In this document: piece by piece, positions 33,040 through 40,626 of the stretch
Layout: every line of letters begins with the position of its first letter
Numbering within the stretch: the first letter of the stretch is position 1
From: Candidatus Omnitrophota bacterium
GTDB lineage: Bacteria; Omnitrophota; Gorgyraeia; Zapsychrales; Fredricksoniimonadaceae
DNA length: 54,167 nt
Direction of reading: 5' to 3'
NCBI GenBank assembly: GCA_016201795.1
Contig: JACQCF010000023.1
Coordinates: 1 to 54,167 of the forward strand
The notes under the pieces: generated by a model
Seen by the model: the letters and a program-made list of their open reading frames with translations, nothing else
Databases searched by the model: none
Told to the model about the DNA's origin: nothing
Made by a program: the position numbers and the translations under genes

Positions 33040-34151
33040 GTACCGTTTTAATCATTTTAACCGTCGCTGGAATTGTTTTATTGATTATGATCTTTTCGCG
33101 TCAGAGTTCTTTGGAAAAGAATCAGGATCGCGGCCAGCAGATGATGGCGCAGAATTTGAGTTCTTTCGCGCAAATGCACGAACAGAAGCTCGAGCGCATC
33201 CGCGAGTCGGTGGAGAAAAAACTTGGCGACATTGCGCAGGATAACAGCCAGAAACTGGAGAAAATACGTGAGACGGTGGATGAAAAATTACAGGCCACCC
33301 TCGAGAAACGTTTGGGTCAATCCTTTCAATTAGTCAGCGACCGTTTAGAAAAAGTACACCAAGGTTTGGGTGAAATGCAAAACCTGGCAACAGGCGTCGG
33401 GGATTTAAAAAAGATCTTAACGAATGTAAAAACACGCGGCACCTGGGGAGAAATACAATTAGGAAATTTGTTGGAACAGATTTTAATTCCGGAGCAGTAC
33501 GAAAAGAATTTTATTACGAAAAAAGGAAGCAATGATCCGGTTGAATTTGCCATTAAACTTCCCCGGGAAAAAGGGGTTTATATCCCTATAGATGCGAAAT
33601 TCCCCAAAGAAGATTATGAGAGGCTGTTGTCTGCCCAGGATTCGAGCGATTATGCTTTAATGGAAGAATGTTCTAAAGCTATTGAGAATAGGATTAAGTT
33701 GGAGGCGAAGAAAGTTAAAGATAAGTATATAGATCCTCCATTCACGACGGATTTTGCCATTCTTTATCTGCCCATCGAAGGGCTTTATGCGGAAGTATTA
33801 CGCCGGCCGGGTTTATGTGAATTTCTTCAAAGAGAATACCGCATCAGTATTGCTGGTCCAACGACGATTGCGGCTTTACTCAACAGCCTGCAAATGGGAT
33901 TTCGGACTTTGGCCGTCGAAAAGAGGGCCAGCGAGGTATGGGAGCTTTTGGGAACGGTGAAAACCGAATTCGGCAAATTCGGCGATCTTTTGGATAAAAC
34001 CAAAGAGAAGTTAGATTTGGCCAGCAAGAATATTGAGGATGCCACCCGCAAATCCCGTACCATTGAAAAGAAACTGCGGGATGTGCAGGACATGCCCGGC
34101 AGGCAGGATTTGCCGAGCTCGGTAGAAAAACCTTTGTTGGAGGAAGTATGA
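33033..34151 (+). CDS. rmuC: RmuC-family DNA recombination protein
   Basis: A 372-residue protein: N-terminal membrane helix (about residues 3-20), a coiled coil to about residue 120, then the RmuC nuclease-like domain with 'TRGTWGEIQLGNLLEQIL', 'IDAKFPKEDYERLL' and 'AILYLPIEGLYAEV'. RmuC limits DNA inversions and shares a fold with restriction-type nucleases. It overlaps the lipoprotein gene by 7 nt and pgeF by 4 nt. Confidence 0.92.
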   Translation: MVSTVLIILTVAGIVLLIMIFSRQSSLEKNQDRGQQMMAQNLSSFAQMHEQKLERIRESVEKKLGDIAQDNSQKLEKIRETVDEKLQATLEKRLGQSFQLVSDRLEKVHQGLGEMQNLATGVGDLKKILTNVKTRGTWGEIQLGNLLEQILIPEQYEKNFITKKGSNDPVEFAIKLPREKGVYIPIDAKFPKEDYERLLSAQDSSDYALMEECSKAIENRIKLEAKKVKDKYIDPPFTTDFAILYLPIEGLYAEVLRRPGLCEFLQREYRISIAGPTTIAALLNSLQMGFRTLAVEKRASEVWELLGTVKTEFGKFGDLLDKTKEKLDLASKNIEDATRKSRTIEKKLRDVQDMPGRQDLPSSVEKPLLEEV

Positions 34152-34843
34152 AATTTTTTGAAGGTCAAAATGTCGTCGCTTTTATCGGCGATAAAGGCAT
34201 GGATTTTCAACCCGACGATTTTGACGCGCCTTTAACGGATGAGCAAAGAGCCTATTTGAAAAAAGAATGCTCACTGGACGTGCCTCATGTGTTCTGGCGC
34301 AGACAAATTCACGGTGACGATATTTTAGTCGCTAAAGATTCCTCATATTCTTCTCGAGGCTGTCCTGACGCGGATGCTTATATCACTTGTCAGAAAAATT
34401 TGCCCGTGGCCATCCGTACGGCCGACTGTGTGCCGGTGTTATTATTTGATCCGATCAAACGTGCCGTCGGTGTGGCGCATGCGGGATGGAAGGGGACGGT
34501 CAAAGAAATCGCTTATAAGACAATCCTTCGTATGAAAGAAACTTTTGGCAGTAAGCCTGAAGATATTCAAGCGGTGTTGGGTCCGGCGATTCAGCCGTGC
34601 TGTTATGAGGTCAGCGCAGAATTCCGTCAGTATTTTCCCAATGAAATCATCGAGCGCGGGGGCACGCTCTATGTGGATGTGACCAAAAATAATTATAAAC
34701 AGCTGCTTAAAGCCGGCCTTAAAAAAGAACATATCAACAACACGGGAACCTGCACGCATTGCAGCCCAAAATATTTTTCTTTCCGTCGAGACGCGGAAAA
34801 AGCCGGGCGGATGATTTCCCTGATGATACTGCTCCAGACGTAA
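34148..34843 (+). CDS. pgeF: laccase-domain protein PgeF/YfiH
   Basis: A 231-residue protein of the YfiH family. 'RQIHGDDI' (His), 'RTADCVPVLLFD' (Cys) and 'VGVAHAGWKGTV' (His) make the conserved metal/purine site, and 'CTHCSPKYFSFRRD' ends the domain. Relatives edit peptidoglycan precursors or deaminate/phosphorolyse purine nucleosides. The final codons ACG TAA lie inside a palindrome. Confidence 0.9.
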   Translation: MKFFEGQNVVAFIGDKGMDFQPDDFDAPLTDEQRAYLKKECSLDVPHVFWRRQIHGDDILVAKDSSYSSRGCPDADAYITCQKNLPVAIRTADCVPVLLFDPIKRAVGVAHAGWKGTVKEIAYKTILRMKETFGSKPEDIQAVLGPAIQPCCYEVSAEFRQYFPNEIIERGGTLYVDVTKNNYKQLLKAGLKKEHINNTGTCTHCSPKYFSFRRDAEKAGRMISLMILLQT

Positions 34844-34877
34844 TGTCTGGGGCATCCTGAGCCGTCTAGCGAAGGAT
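34834..34877. repeat. stop-codon palindrome and CATCCTGAG element after pgeF
   Basis: CCAGAC/GTCTGG (34834-34839 and 34845-34850) enclose the pgeF stop TAA (34841-34843). Next, ATCCTGAG...GCGAAGGAT (34854-34877) forms a second inverted repeat. The same composite occurs after cutA at 35191. Confidence 0.75.
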
Positions 34878-34882
34878 CCATA

Positions 34883-35203
34883 ATGCATAAATATATCGTC
34901 ATTTTCATTACCGCTCAAAATAAAATGCAAGCAAAAAAGATCGCTCAGGGCCTTCTGAAGGATCGATTGATTGCCTGTGCCAATATCCTTAGAGGGGTTG
35001 ATTCTCTATTCTGGTGGCAGGGCAAGCTCGACCATAGCCGCGAGGTGCTGCTGATGATCAAAACAAAACAAAAATTTTTTGAAAAAGTGGTTTCCAAAGT
35101 TAAGCTGCTGCACAGTTATCAAACACCGGAGATTATTGCCTTGCCCATCGTCGCTGCCAGCAGAGATTATTTAAAGTGGATTGATGAAGTGATTCCGACG
35201 TAA
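34883..35203 (+). CDS. cutA: CutA1-like divalent cation tolerance protein
   Basis: A 106-residue protein of the CutA family: 'VIFITAQNKMQAKKIAQGLL' at the start, 'LIACANIL' and 'SLFWWQGKL' in the core, and 'SYQTPEIIALPIVAAS' at the end. CutA forms stable trimers; its link to copper tolerance is uncertain. The stop TAA lies in the loop of a 10-bp palindrome. Confidence 0.93.
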   Translation: MHKYIVIFITAQNKMQAKKIAQGLLKDRLIACANILRGVDSLFWWQGKLDHSREVLLMIKTKQKFFEKVVSKVKLLHSYQTPEIIALPIVAASRDYLKWIDEVIPT

Positions 35204-35237
35204 CGTCGGAATCATCCTGAGGCAACGGCCGAAGGAT
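35191..35237. repeat. stop-codon palindrome and CATCCTGAG element after cutA
   Basis: GATTCCGACG/CGTCGGAATC is a perfect 10-bp stem (35191-35200, 35204-35213) whose loop is exactly the cutA stop TAA. It is followed by ATCCTGAGG...CGAAGGAT, as after pgeF. Confidence 0.8.
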
Positions 35238-35256
35238 CTCATTGGAAAAGGAGTTT

Positions 35257-35757
35257 ATGGTACGCTTCATAATACTGGTTATTTTTGCTTTAGCTTCACC
35301 TTATGCTTTGGCTATGGGGAATTTGCCTTCAAACGAGCTAACCGATAGCCTGATCGGCAAACCCGCTCCTGAGTTTACGTTGCAGACGGTCTCGGGCGCT
35401 CAACAAAGTTTAACTCAGGCGCGGGCCGGCAAAAAGGCCGTTATATTTTTTTGGGCTGCGTGGTGCCCGCATTGCCGCCAGGAGCTGAGGAATTTGGCTT
35501 TCCATTTGCAGACAATCCAGAACAAGGGTATTCAAATTCTTCTAGTCGATGTGGGAGAAGCTAAAGAAGACGTCAAAGCTTATTTAGATCACCGCAAGCT
35601 GCCATTGGATAGTTTTGTGGATGAAGATAACACCGTTGCCGGTCGCTACGGTGTTGAGGGGATACCGACACTATTTTTTATCGACGAAAAGGGCATGGTG
35701 CGTGCCATTGAGCATGAATTTCCTGAGGACTACCAGACGCGGTTTCATTCGAAATGA
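35257..35757 (+). CDS. TlpA/ResA-like periplasmic thioredoxin
   Basis: A 166-residue exported protein. The ATG at 35257 has AAAAGGAG before it and gives a signal peptide (MVRFIILVIFALASPYALA). The thioredoxin fold carries 'FFWAAWCPHCRQEL' (CxxC) and 'VEGIPTLFFIDEKG' (cis-Pro). Such proteins reduce periplasmic disulfides, for example in cytochrome c maturation; no such genes are nearby. An in-frame TTG at 35242 is less likely. Confidence 0.9.
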   Translation: MVRFIILVIFALASPYALAMGNLPSNELTDSLIGKPAPEFTLQTVSGAQQSLTQARAGKKAVIFFWAAWCPHCRQELRNLAFHLQTIQNKGIQILLVDVGEAKEDVKAYLDHRKLPLDSFVDEDNTVAGRYGVEGIPTLFFIDEKGMVRAIEHEFPEDYQTRFHSK

Positions 35758-35767
35758 CAGAGGTTAT

Positions 35768-37243
35768 TTATCGTTTTTGTCTGTTGCGCTCCACATTGCT
35801 TTGCACATTAGCTTCAAATTTTAATTGGGTCAAGAAGCCTATGATGGCCTGACTGCGCCTCTGGGCTATCATCATTTGTCTGAAATTTTCTTTATCCGCC
35901 TCAAATTGGTTTTGGTCGACGGGCTCGGTACTGTCTAAATAAATAATGGCCGGGCCTTGGGTCGTGGTTATCACCGCGCTTAAGCGGTTTTGCATATTCA
36001 TCTTGAGCGTCTCTTCCTGAAATTCCGCTAGCAACCCCCTATTGGCCTGATATTCCCCCCGGCCAAAGGGCGGCGCTTGATCCACTTTAGCACCCGCGGC
36101 TTCGGCTAATTCTTTAAAACTTTTATTGGCTTTTAATCCTTCTTGAATGTTTTTAAGCGCGGCGTCGGCTTTGGTTTGGGCCAGCCCAAAACCCCTGTCG
36201 GTCAATAACGCGTTTTTGACTTGGGGTTTGATTTGTTCCAAAGGCGGGATCGAGGATTCCTGGCGCTCTTTAATTTTCAACACTTCCCAACCATCGGGAG
36301 CTTCGATCACAGGACTGTATTGGCCCTGTTTCATACTAAAGATTCTATCCACAAGCTCCGGCGACCAGGCAAAGGTCAACAGAGGCTGGGACTGGGAAAA
36401 GAGGCCGCTTTCTTTGAGTTGGATTTTATGTTTTTGGGCCAGCGCATTAAAATCGCTGTCAGCTTTTAGTGGTTCTCTGGCTAAAGCCACCACTTCTTTT
36501 TTTACATCTTCTTTTTGTGCGTCGGTGGCTTTATCCGGATAGGAGAGCGCAGCATACTCGACGTTAACCATCACGGGTTTGTGGAACAGCTCTTTGTTTT
36601 TATCGTAGTACTGTGTAACTTCCACTTCGGTGACTGTCAAATCTTCGGCTGCTTTGAGGGGCTCAAAAAGAGCATAGGTCAATTTGATTTTTTCATTGCG
36701 CAGCGTATATTCTTTTTTGAGTTCTTGTTCAGTTAAGGTGGAAGGTACGGCGACTTGATCCAGCAGTTTTTTGATGGTTAGCTGCGTACGAATGCCTTCT
36801 TCAAAATCATGCACCGTGCGGTCGAAAACACCGGCATTCTCTACAATGGCTTGATACAGTAACGGTTCGAATTTACCATTGCGCTGGAAAAATGGTACGG
36901 CGGCAATAAAATCGACCACTTCTTCGTTGAAAGTTTTCAGGCCGCGTTTTTTAGCCTCACGCAAAAGCAGCAGGCGATCCCAGGCTTCAGATTCAAGATT
37001 CAAACGGTTGCCAAGCTTAAAAAATTGGTCACCATAGAGCATGATGGCTTGATCGCGGCTGTCTAAATAGGCTTTGTTGAAGTCGCGTATAGAAACGCTG
37101 CGGCCGTACATTTTACCGGCACTGTTGACGGAATTATCCATCCGCCAGGCGGTACCGAAAACGCCGAAGGAAAGGATGATGATGACCGCAATCACCCAGA
37201 GAATTTTTTTGGAAATGCCTTTGTGACGAAGAATATTGAGCAT
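35768..37243 (-). CDS. PpiD/SurA-like periplasmic folding factor
   Basis: A 491-residue protein from the ATG at 37243 (MLNILRHK...). One membrane helix (about residues 14-35) anchors a periplasmic part with a SurA_N-like domain (about 40-190) and a PpiC-type rotamase region (about 210-340, ending 'DGWEVLKIKERQES'). The order matches PpiD, an inner-membrane chaperone that helps outer-membrane and secreted proteins fold. A TTGTCA-17-TATAAT promoter sits just upstream. Alternative starts at 37252 and 37282 are less likely given that promoter. Confidence 0.88.
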   Translation of the reverse strand: MLNILRHKGISKKILWVIAVIIILSFGVFGTAWRMDNSVNSAGKMYGRSVSIRDFNKAYLDSRDQAIMLYGDQFFKLGNRLNLESEAWDRLLLLREAKKRGLKTFNEEVVDFIAAVPFFQRNGKFEPLLYQAIVENAGVFDRTVHDFEEGIRTQLTIKKLLDQVAVPSTLTEQELKKEYTLRNEKIKLTYALFEPLKAAEDLTVTEVEVTQYYDKNKELFHKPVMVNVEYAALSYPDKATDAQKEDVKKEVVALAREPLKADSDFNALAQKHKIQLKESGLFSQSQPLLTFAWSPELVDRIFSMKQGQYSPVIEAPDGWEVLKIKERQESSIPPLEQIKPQVKNALLTDRGFGLAQTKADAALKNIQEGLKANKSFKELAEAAGAKVDQAPPFGRGEYQANRGLLAEFQEETLKMNMQNRLSAVITTTQGPAIIYLDSTEPVDQNQFEADKENFRQMMIAQRRSQAIIGFLTQLKFEANVQSNVERNRQKR

Positions 37244-37253
37244 AATGCCGTGC

Positions 37254-37282
37254 ATTATATACGAGCCCATTGGCTTTGACAA
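37254..37282 (-). promoter_or_regulatory. promoter of ppiD-like gene
   Basis: On the minus strand TTGTCA (37282-37277), 17 nt, TATAAT (37259-37254). The -10 ends 10 nt before the ATG at 37243, so the leader is at most a few bases. Confidence 0.7.
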
Positions 37283-37306
37283 GGGCTAGATATTTGAATT
37301 GATGGG

Positions 37307-37315
37307 TGATATACT
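37307..37315 (+). promoter_or_regulatory. extended -10 promoter of phosphoesterase gene
   Basis: TGATATACT ends 8 nt before the ATG at 37324, with no Shine-Dalgarno. Divergent to, and only about 25 bp from, the promoter of the ppiD-like gene. Confidence 0.6.
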
Positions 37316-37323
37316 TATTTTTT

Positions 37324-38010
37324 ATGAAAACTTTTTGTATCGGTGACATACACGGTGCTTACCAGGCGCTCTTGCAGTGTTTCAAACGTTCGGGTTTTGA
37401 TTATCAAAGCGACCGGTTGATTGCCCTGGGCGATGTGTGCGACGGATATCCGCAGGTGCATCTTTGTATCGATGAGCTCTTGAAAATTAAACATTGCGAT
37501 TATATCATCGGCAATCATGATGTATGGGCTTTGGATTGGGCCTTACGGGGGGATAAACCGGATATTTGGACCAGCCAGGGCGGAGCAGGAACGATTCTCT
37601 CTTATAGCGGCGGGCCAGTACCCCAGACGCATGTGGATTTTCTAAAAAACGCGCATCCCTGGCTGGAGGTAGGAAAGAAATTATTTGTGCACGGCGGCTT
37701 TGATCCCCGCATTCCTTTAGCTCAACAAAGCCTGGAGAAACTGGTATGGGATAGAGACTTGCTTTATAGTGCCTGGAAAAAATATTTGACGGGTGAAGAT
37801 TATCAGTTCAGTGGCTATGAAGAGATTTTTGTCGGGCATACCACGACCGAAACGTTTCATTCGACATTGCCGCTCCATCTTTGCAATGTCTGGGCTTTGG
37901 ATACGGGGGCCGGCTGGTCGGGTCCATTGACGATCATGGATATTCAAACAAAACAATACTGGCAGTCTGATGTTACAACTAAACTTTATCAGGGCTTCCG
38001 GAGTCGATAA
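37324..38010 (+). CDS. metallophosphoesterase, PPP-like
   Basis: A 228-residue calcineurin-like enzyme. 'IGDIHGAYQ' (Asp8, His10), 'ALGDVCDGYP' (variant of GDxVDRG with Arg missing) and 'IIGNHDVWAL' form the dimetal site; later 'VHGGFDPR' and 'VGHTTTE' supply the His ligands. Likely a protein phosphatase or nucleotide hydrolase. I take the start at 37324 because GDIHG must be near the N-terminus. Confidence 0.88.
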   Translation: MKTFCIGDIHGAYQALLQCFKRSGFDYQSDRLIALGDVCDGYPQVHLCIDELLKIKHCDYIIGNHDVWALDWALRGDKPDIWTSQGGAGTILSYSGGPVPQTHVDFLKNAHPWLEVGKKLFVHGGFDPRIPLAQQSLEKLVWDRDLLYSAWKKYLTGEDYQFSGYEEIFVGHTTTETFHSTLPLHLCNVWALDTGAGWSGPLTIMDIQTKQYWQSDVTTKLYQGFRSR

Positions 38011-38016
38011 ATATTT

Positions 38017-38748
38017 ATGCCAGCGAAATTATATTTAATCCCTAACACGTTAACTCAAGAAGCCGGCGCGTCTTTTATACCAGAGGCGGTGGCCAAGGCT
38101 ATCCAAGAAGTGCGGGTATTTTTCGTCGAGGAACCTAAATCTGCCCGCGCGCTGTTAAAAAAACTTCGACCCGATTTTCCTCTGGCTGAATGTACATTTT
38201 TTGCGCTTAATGAACATACCTCTTTGATAGAGACAAGGCAATGCCTTGTCTCTACAGTCAATCAAGGCAAAGACATTGGTATTATCTCCGAGGCGGGCTA
38301 TCCGTGTGTGGCTGATCCGGGTGCGGATTTAGTGCGTTTGGCTCAAGCCCAAGGCATAGAGGTGGTGCCTCTGGCGGGGGCTTCCTCTATTATATTAGCG
38401 CTGGCAGCCTCCGGACTTAACGGCCAGAGCTTTGCTTTTAACGGTTATTTGTCCAAAGACAAGGGTGAGCGTCTCAAAAAGATCAAAGCTTTAGAACAAC
38501 ACTCAGCGCAAGAAGGCCAAACTCAAATCGTCATGGAGGCCCCTTACCGCAATCAAAATCTTCTGGAAGATTTTTTAAGCGTCTGCCATCCCAAGACACT
38601 TTTATGCGTAGCTTCTGATATCACCGGTTCTTCACAAATGATCAAGTCCTGCTCTATCCAGGAATGGAAAAAGAAGCCTCTGGTTTTAGAAAAAAAGCCC
38701 ACTTTGTTTATGATTAACTTTACCACGGGTTTACCTGTGGATGGATAG
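38017..38748 (+). CDS. tetrapyrrole-methylase-type SAM methyltransferase, RsmI-like
   Basis: A 243-residue SAM-dependent enzyme. 'ISEAGYPCVADPGADLVRLA', 'VVPLAGASSIILALAASGL' and 'FNGYLSKDKGER' are the signature blocks of the RsmI/YabC family; RsmI methylates the ribose of C1402 in 16S rRNA. The usual N-terminal 'GTP.GNLEDIT' block is replaced by 'IPNTLTQEAG', so it may be a divergent branch. A 27-bp palindrome (38228-38254) is embedded in frame around residues 71-79. Confidence 0.82.
   Translation: MPAKLYLIPNTLTQEAGASFIPEAVAKAIQEVRVFFVEEPKSARALLKKLRPDFPLAECTFFALNEHTSLIETRQCLVSTVNQGKDIGIISEAGYPCVADPGADLVRLAQAQGIEVVPLAGASSIILALAASGLNGQSFAFNGYLSKDKGERLKKIKALEQHSAQEGQTQIVMEAPYRNQNLLEDFLSVCHPKTLLCVASDITGSSQMIKSCSIQEWKKKPLVLEKKPTLFMINFTTGLPVDG
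38228..38254. repeat. perfect 13-bp palindrome in methyltransferase gene
   Basis: TAGAGACAAGGCA and its exact complement, with a single A at the centre. Encodes the residues 'IETRQCLVST' in frame. Structure and sequence are typical of small REP-type repeats. Confidence 0.8.
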
Positions 38749-38823
38749 GGTTCGTTTGACTGAAGGTCGTTATACAAAACATTTAAGGAACCACGGGCTT
38801 GCCCGCGTGGATCCAATTTATGT

Positions 38824-38869
38824 TTGACATTATATTTACTTATAAAATTTAGCATTTTATTGACATTAT
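38824..38869 (+). promoter_or_regulatory. TTGACATTAT direct repeats
   Basis: Two exact 10-bp copies start 36 bp apart (38824 and 38860). They contain consensus -35 hexamers and could be tandem promoters or regulator sites. Confidence 0.4.
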
Positions 38870-39062
38870 TCAAAAATTTATGTTAGCATAATTTGTTTAT
38901 ATAACATTTATTCCTTTATATACATTATCCAAAGTACCAGCTCTAGAGGCTTAACACTTTGCGTAAATCCGTCGAGATAATAGAAAAAGTTCTAAACTTT
39001 TGCGCGGCAATAAGACAAAAAAGAATATGAGAGGGAAATTGACTGTTAACTATATATTAAGG

Positions 39063-39101
39063 AAGAGGCTAATTGGGAAGAAATTAGCCTCTTTTCTTTT
39101 T
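39063..39101 (+). terminator. intrinsic terminator just before exeA-like gene
   Basis: AAGAGGCTAATT (39063-39074) pairs perfectly with AATTAGCCTCTT (39082-39093), loop of 7 nt, then TTCTTTTT. It lies only 11 nt upstream of the ATG at 39113, so it would act in the leader of that gene as an attenuator, or else end a leader RNA. Confidence 0.8.
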
Positions 39102-39112
39102 AGGGTGGCCCC

Positions 39113-39985
39113 ATGAGTTATTTTAAAGTTCTGGGATTTGAGGAAGAACCATTTTCTACCAGCCCCGATCCCGACTTTTTTTATCTTTCTCGTGAGCACG
39201 AAACCGCGTTGACTAATATCATGATTGAACTGCGCCTTAAGAGAGGGCTTTCTGTTATCTTGGGAGATGTGGGGACCGGTAAGACGACTCTCTCGAGAAA
39301 ATTGATTCAAGAACTCAAAGAGCGGGAGGATTGCATATTTCATATCATCCTCGACCCCAGCTTTGAGAACGAAACTTTGTTTCTTACTTCTTTGGTGAAA
39401 AATTTTGAAATCAATGTCTCCTATCCTGTGGCTACCATCATTGACCTTCGGGATGCCTTACGGCGTTTCCTTTTTCAAAAGGGCGTCACCGAGGATAAAA
39501 CGGTCACTCTCATCATCGATGAAGCGCAGAAGCTTAGCGAAGACTCGTTGGAGATTCTGCGTCTGCTTTTAAACTATGAGACTAACGAATTTAAGCTTTT
39601 GCAGCTCGTCATCCTGGGGCAACTGGAGCTCTATTCTAAAATTATAAATATTGCTAACTTCCTTGACCGCATAAGCTTTAAGCTCACTTTAAATCCGCTG
39701 GGTTTTGAAGAAACCAAGGAGATGATTGAATTCCGTATCCGGCAGGCTGGCTATAAGGCGAGTATGCATATATTCTTGGATGATGGGGTAAAGGAGATTT
39801 TTCAGTATAGCCGCGGTTACCCCCGGCGTATAACCATGCTCTGTCACCGCGCCCTGAAGGCGCTCGTGTTAAGGAAGAGGTTTGCAGTGGATGCGGCGTT
39901 GGTGAGAGAACTTATTGATGAGGAAATAAAATCGGGATGGCACCGGAAAGATCTATTACTCCAGAAAAACAGCTACTCAGGTTAA
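39113..39985 (+). CDS. ExeA/GspA-like AAA ATPase
   Basis: A 290-residue AAA+ (AAA_22) ATPase. Walker A is GDVGTGKTT (residues 51-59) and Walker B is 'LIIDEAQKL' (near residue 133); 'SRGYPRRITMLCHRAL' is the sensor-2 region seen in ExeA. ExeA with ExeB helps secretins pass through peptidoglycan. Here the usual transmembrane helix and C-terminal peptidoglycan-binding domain are absent, leaving only the ATPase. It heads a tight run with the GspB-like and secretin genes. A terminator hairpin lies 11 nt before its ATG. Confidence 0.88.
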   Translation: MSYFKVLGFEEEPFSTSPDPDFFYLSREHETALTNIMIELRLKRGLSVILGDVGTGKTTLSRKLIQELKEREDCIFHIILDPSFENETLFLTSLVKNFEINVSYPVATIIDLRDALRRFLFQKGVTEDKTVTLIIDEAQKLSEDSLEILRLLLNYETNEFKLLQLVILGQLELYSKIINIANFLDRISFKLTLNPLGFEETKEMIEFRIRQAGYKASMHIFLDDGVKEIFQYSRGYPRRITMLCHRALKALVLRKRFAVDAALVRELIDEEIKSGWHRKDLLLQKNSYSG

Positions 39986-40626
39986 TTGAGGAACACAAGG
40001 TCCAGAGGAATACCGCCACCCTTCAGGTGCAGGCCTTAAAATACCACAATCTCAGTTTTCTGTCTTTGGGGGCGTGGGTGGGAAGACTCTCTTTTTCCAA
40101 GGATTGGCTGCAAAAGAGGCTGCATGGAGTAAGGGGACAGCCCTTTGATATTAAAATTATAAACCAAGCGGCCGTTGTCTGTATATATATTTTGGCTGTC
40201 TATTTCTCATTTAATTTTATTTCTTCTCTGGTTGATCTATGGAGAATTCCCAATTTAGAGATTAAATCTTCTGAGAAGATAAGGCCTTTGAGTTTCCGAG
40301 AAAATTCGGTTTTGAAGACAGTTGCCTCTTCCTATCTTGAAAAGGTCAGGGAAAGGGATCTCTTTAAGATCGGCAAGGGGACCGATAGGGCAACAGAAAA
40401 TAAGGAAGTTAAAGGCCCCTCCTCCCAGGTGATCGAGGCTTCTGGAAATTTGAAATTGGTAGGAATCTCCTGGTCCAGCGATCCTGACGCGATCGTTGAA
40501 GACACCAAAGCTACCAAGACTTTTTTTGTCAAGGTGGGGCATACGATCGGAGAGGGGAAGGTACAGGCAATTTTTAAGGACAGAGTGATCTTAAGGTATG
40601 GCGACGAGGAGATCGAGTTAAAATGA
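39937..40626 (+). CDS. GspB/ExeB-like (or PilP-like) membrane-anchored protein
   Basis: A 229-residue protein with one membrane helix (about residues 75-97) and a C-terminal beta domain (about 165-229): 'LKLVGISW', 'FFVKVGHTIGEGKVQAI' and 'RVILRYGDEEIEL'. This G-D/H-x-I-x-EG...V-L-x-Y-x-x-x-x-I-x-L pattern matches the periplasmic domain of GspB/ExeB and is also like PilP/GspC HR domains. Partnering the ATPase before it and the secretin after it, it probably guides secretin assembly. Overlaps exeA by 49 nt and the secretin start by 4 nt. Confidence 0.72.
   Translation: MAPERSITPEKQLLRLIEEHKVQRNTATLQVQALKYHNLSFLSLGAWVGRLSFSKDWLQKRLHGVRGQPFDIKIINQAAVVCIYILAVYFSFNFISSLVDLWRIPNLEIKSSEKIRPLSFRENSVLKTVASSYLEKVRERDLFKIGKGTDRATENKEVKGPSSQVIEASGNLKLVGISWSSDPDAIVEDTKATKTFFVKVGHTIGEGKVQAIFKDRVILRYGDEEIELK

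Larger units (their letters stand above)
38749..39112. other. 364-bp AT-rich leader of the secretin locus
   Basis: No gene. It holds an imperfect palindrome (CCACGGGC...GCCCGCGTGG, 38791-38810), a 10-bp direct repeat TTGACATTAT (38824-38833 and 38860-38869), a 7-bp hairpin (AAAAGTT/AACTTTT, 38985-39001) and an intrinsic terminator (39063-39101). The TTGACA in each repeat could be a -35 box, but -10 elements at good spacing are weak (for example TATGTT 15 nt after the second). Confidence 0.6.

Noticed and set aside
37276-37281. TTGACA as -35 box for the plus-strand phosphoesterase gene
   Set aside because: It is 28 nt from the TATACT, too far; it is better explained as the complement of the minus-strand TTGTCA box.
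39039-39058. Promoter TTGACT ... TATATT just before the leader terminator
   Set aside because: The spacer is only 8 nt, far too short for a sigma-70 promoter.
38900-39062. Known riboswitch class (c-di-GMP GEMM type) in the secretin leader
   Set aside because: I looked for GEMM-like conserved blocks and did not find them; only two simple hairpins can be supported.
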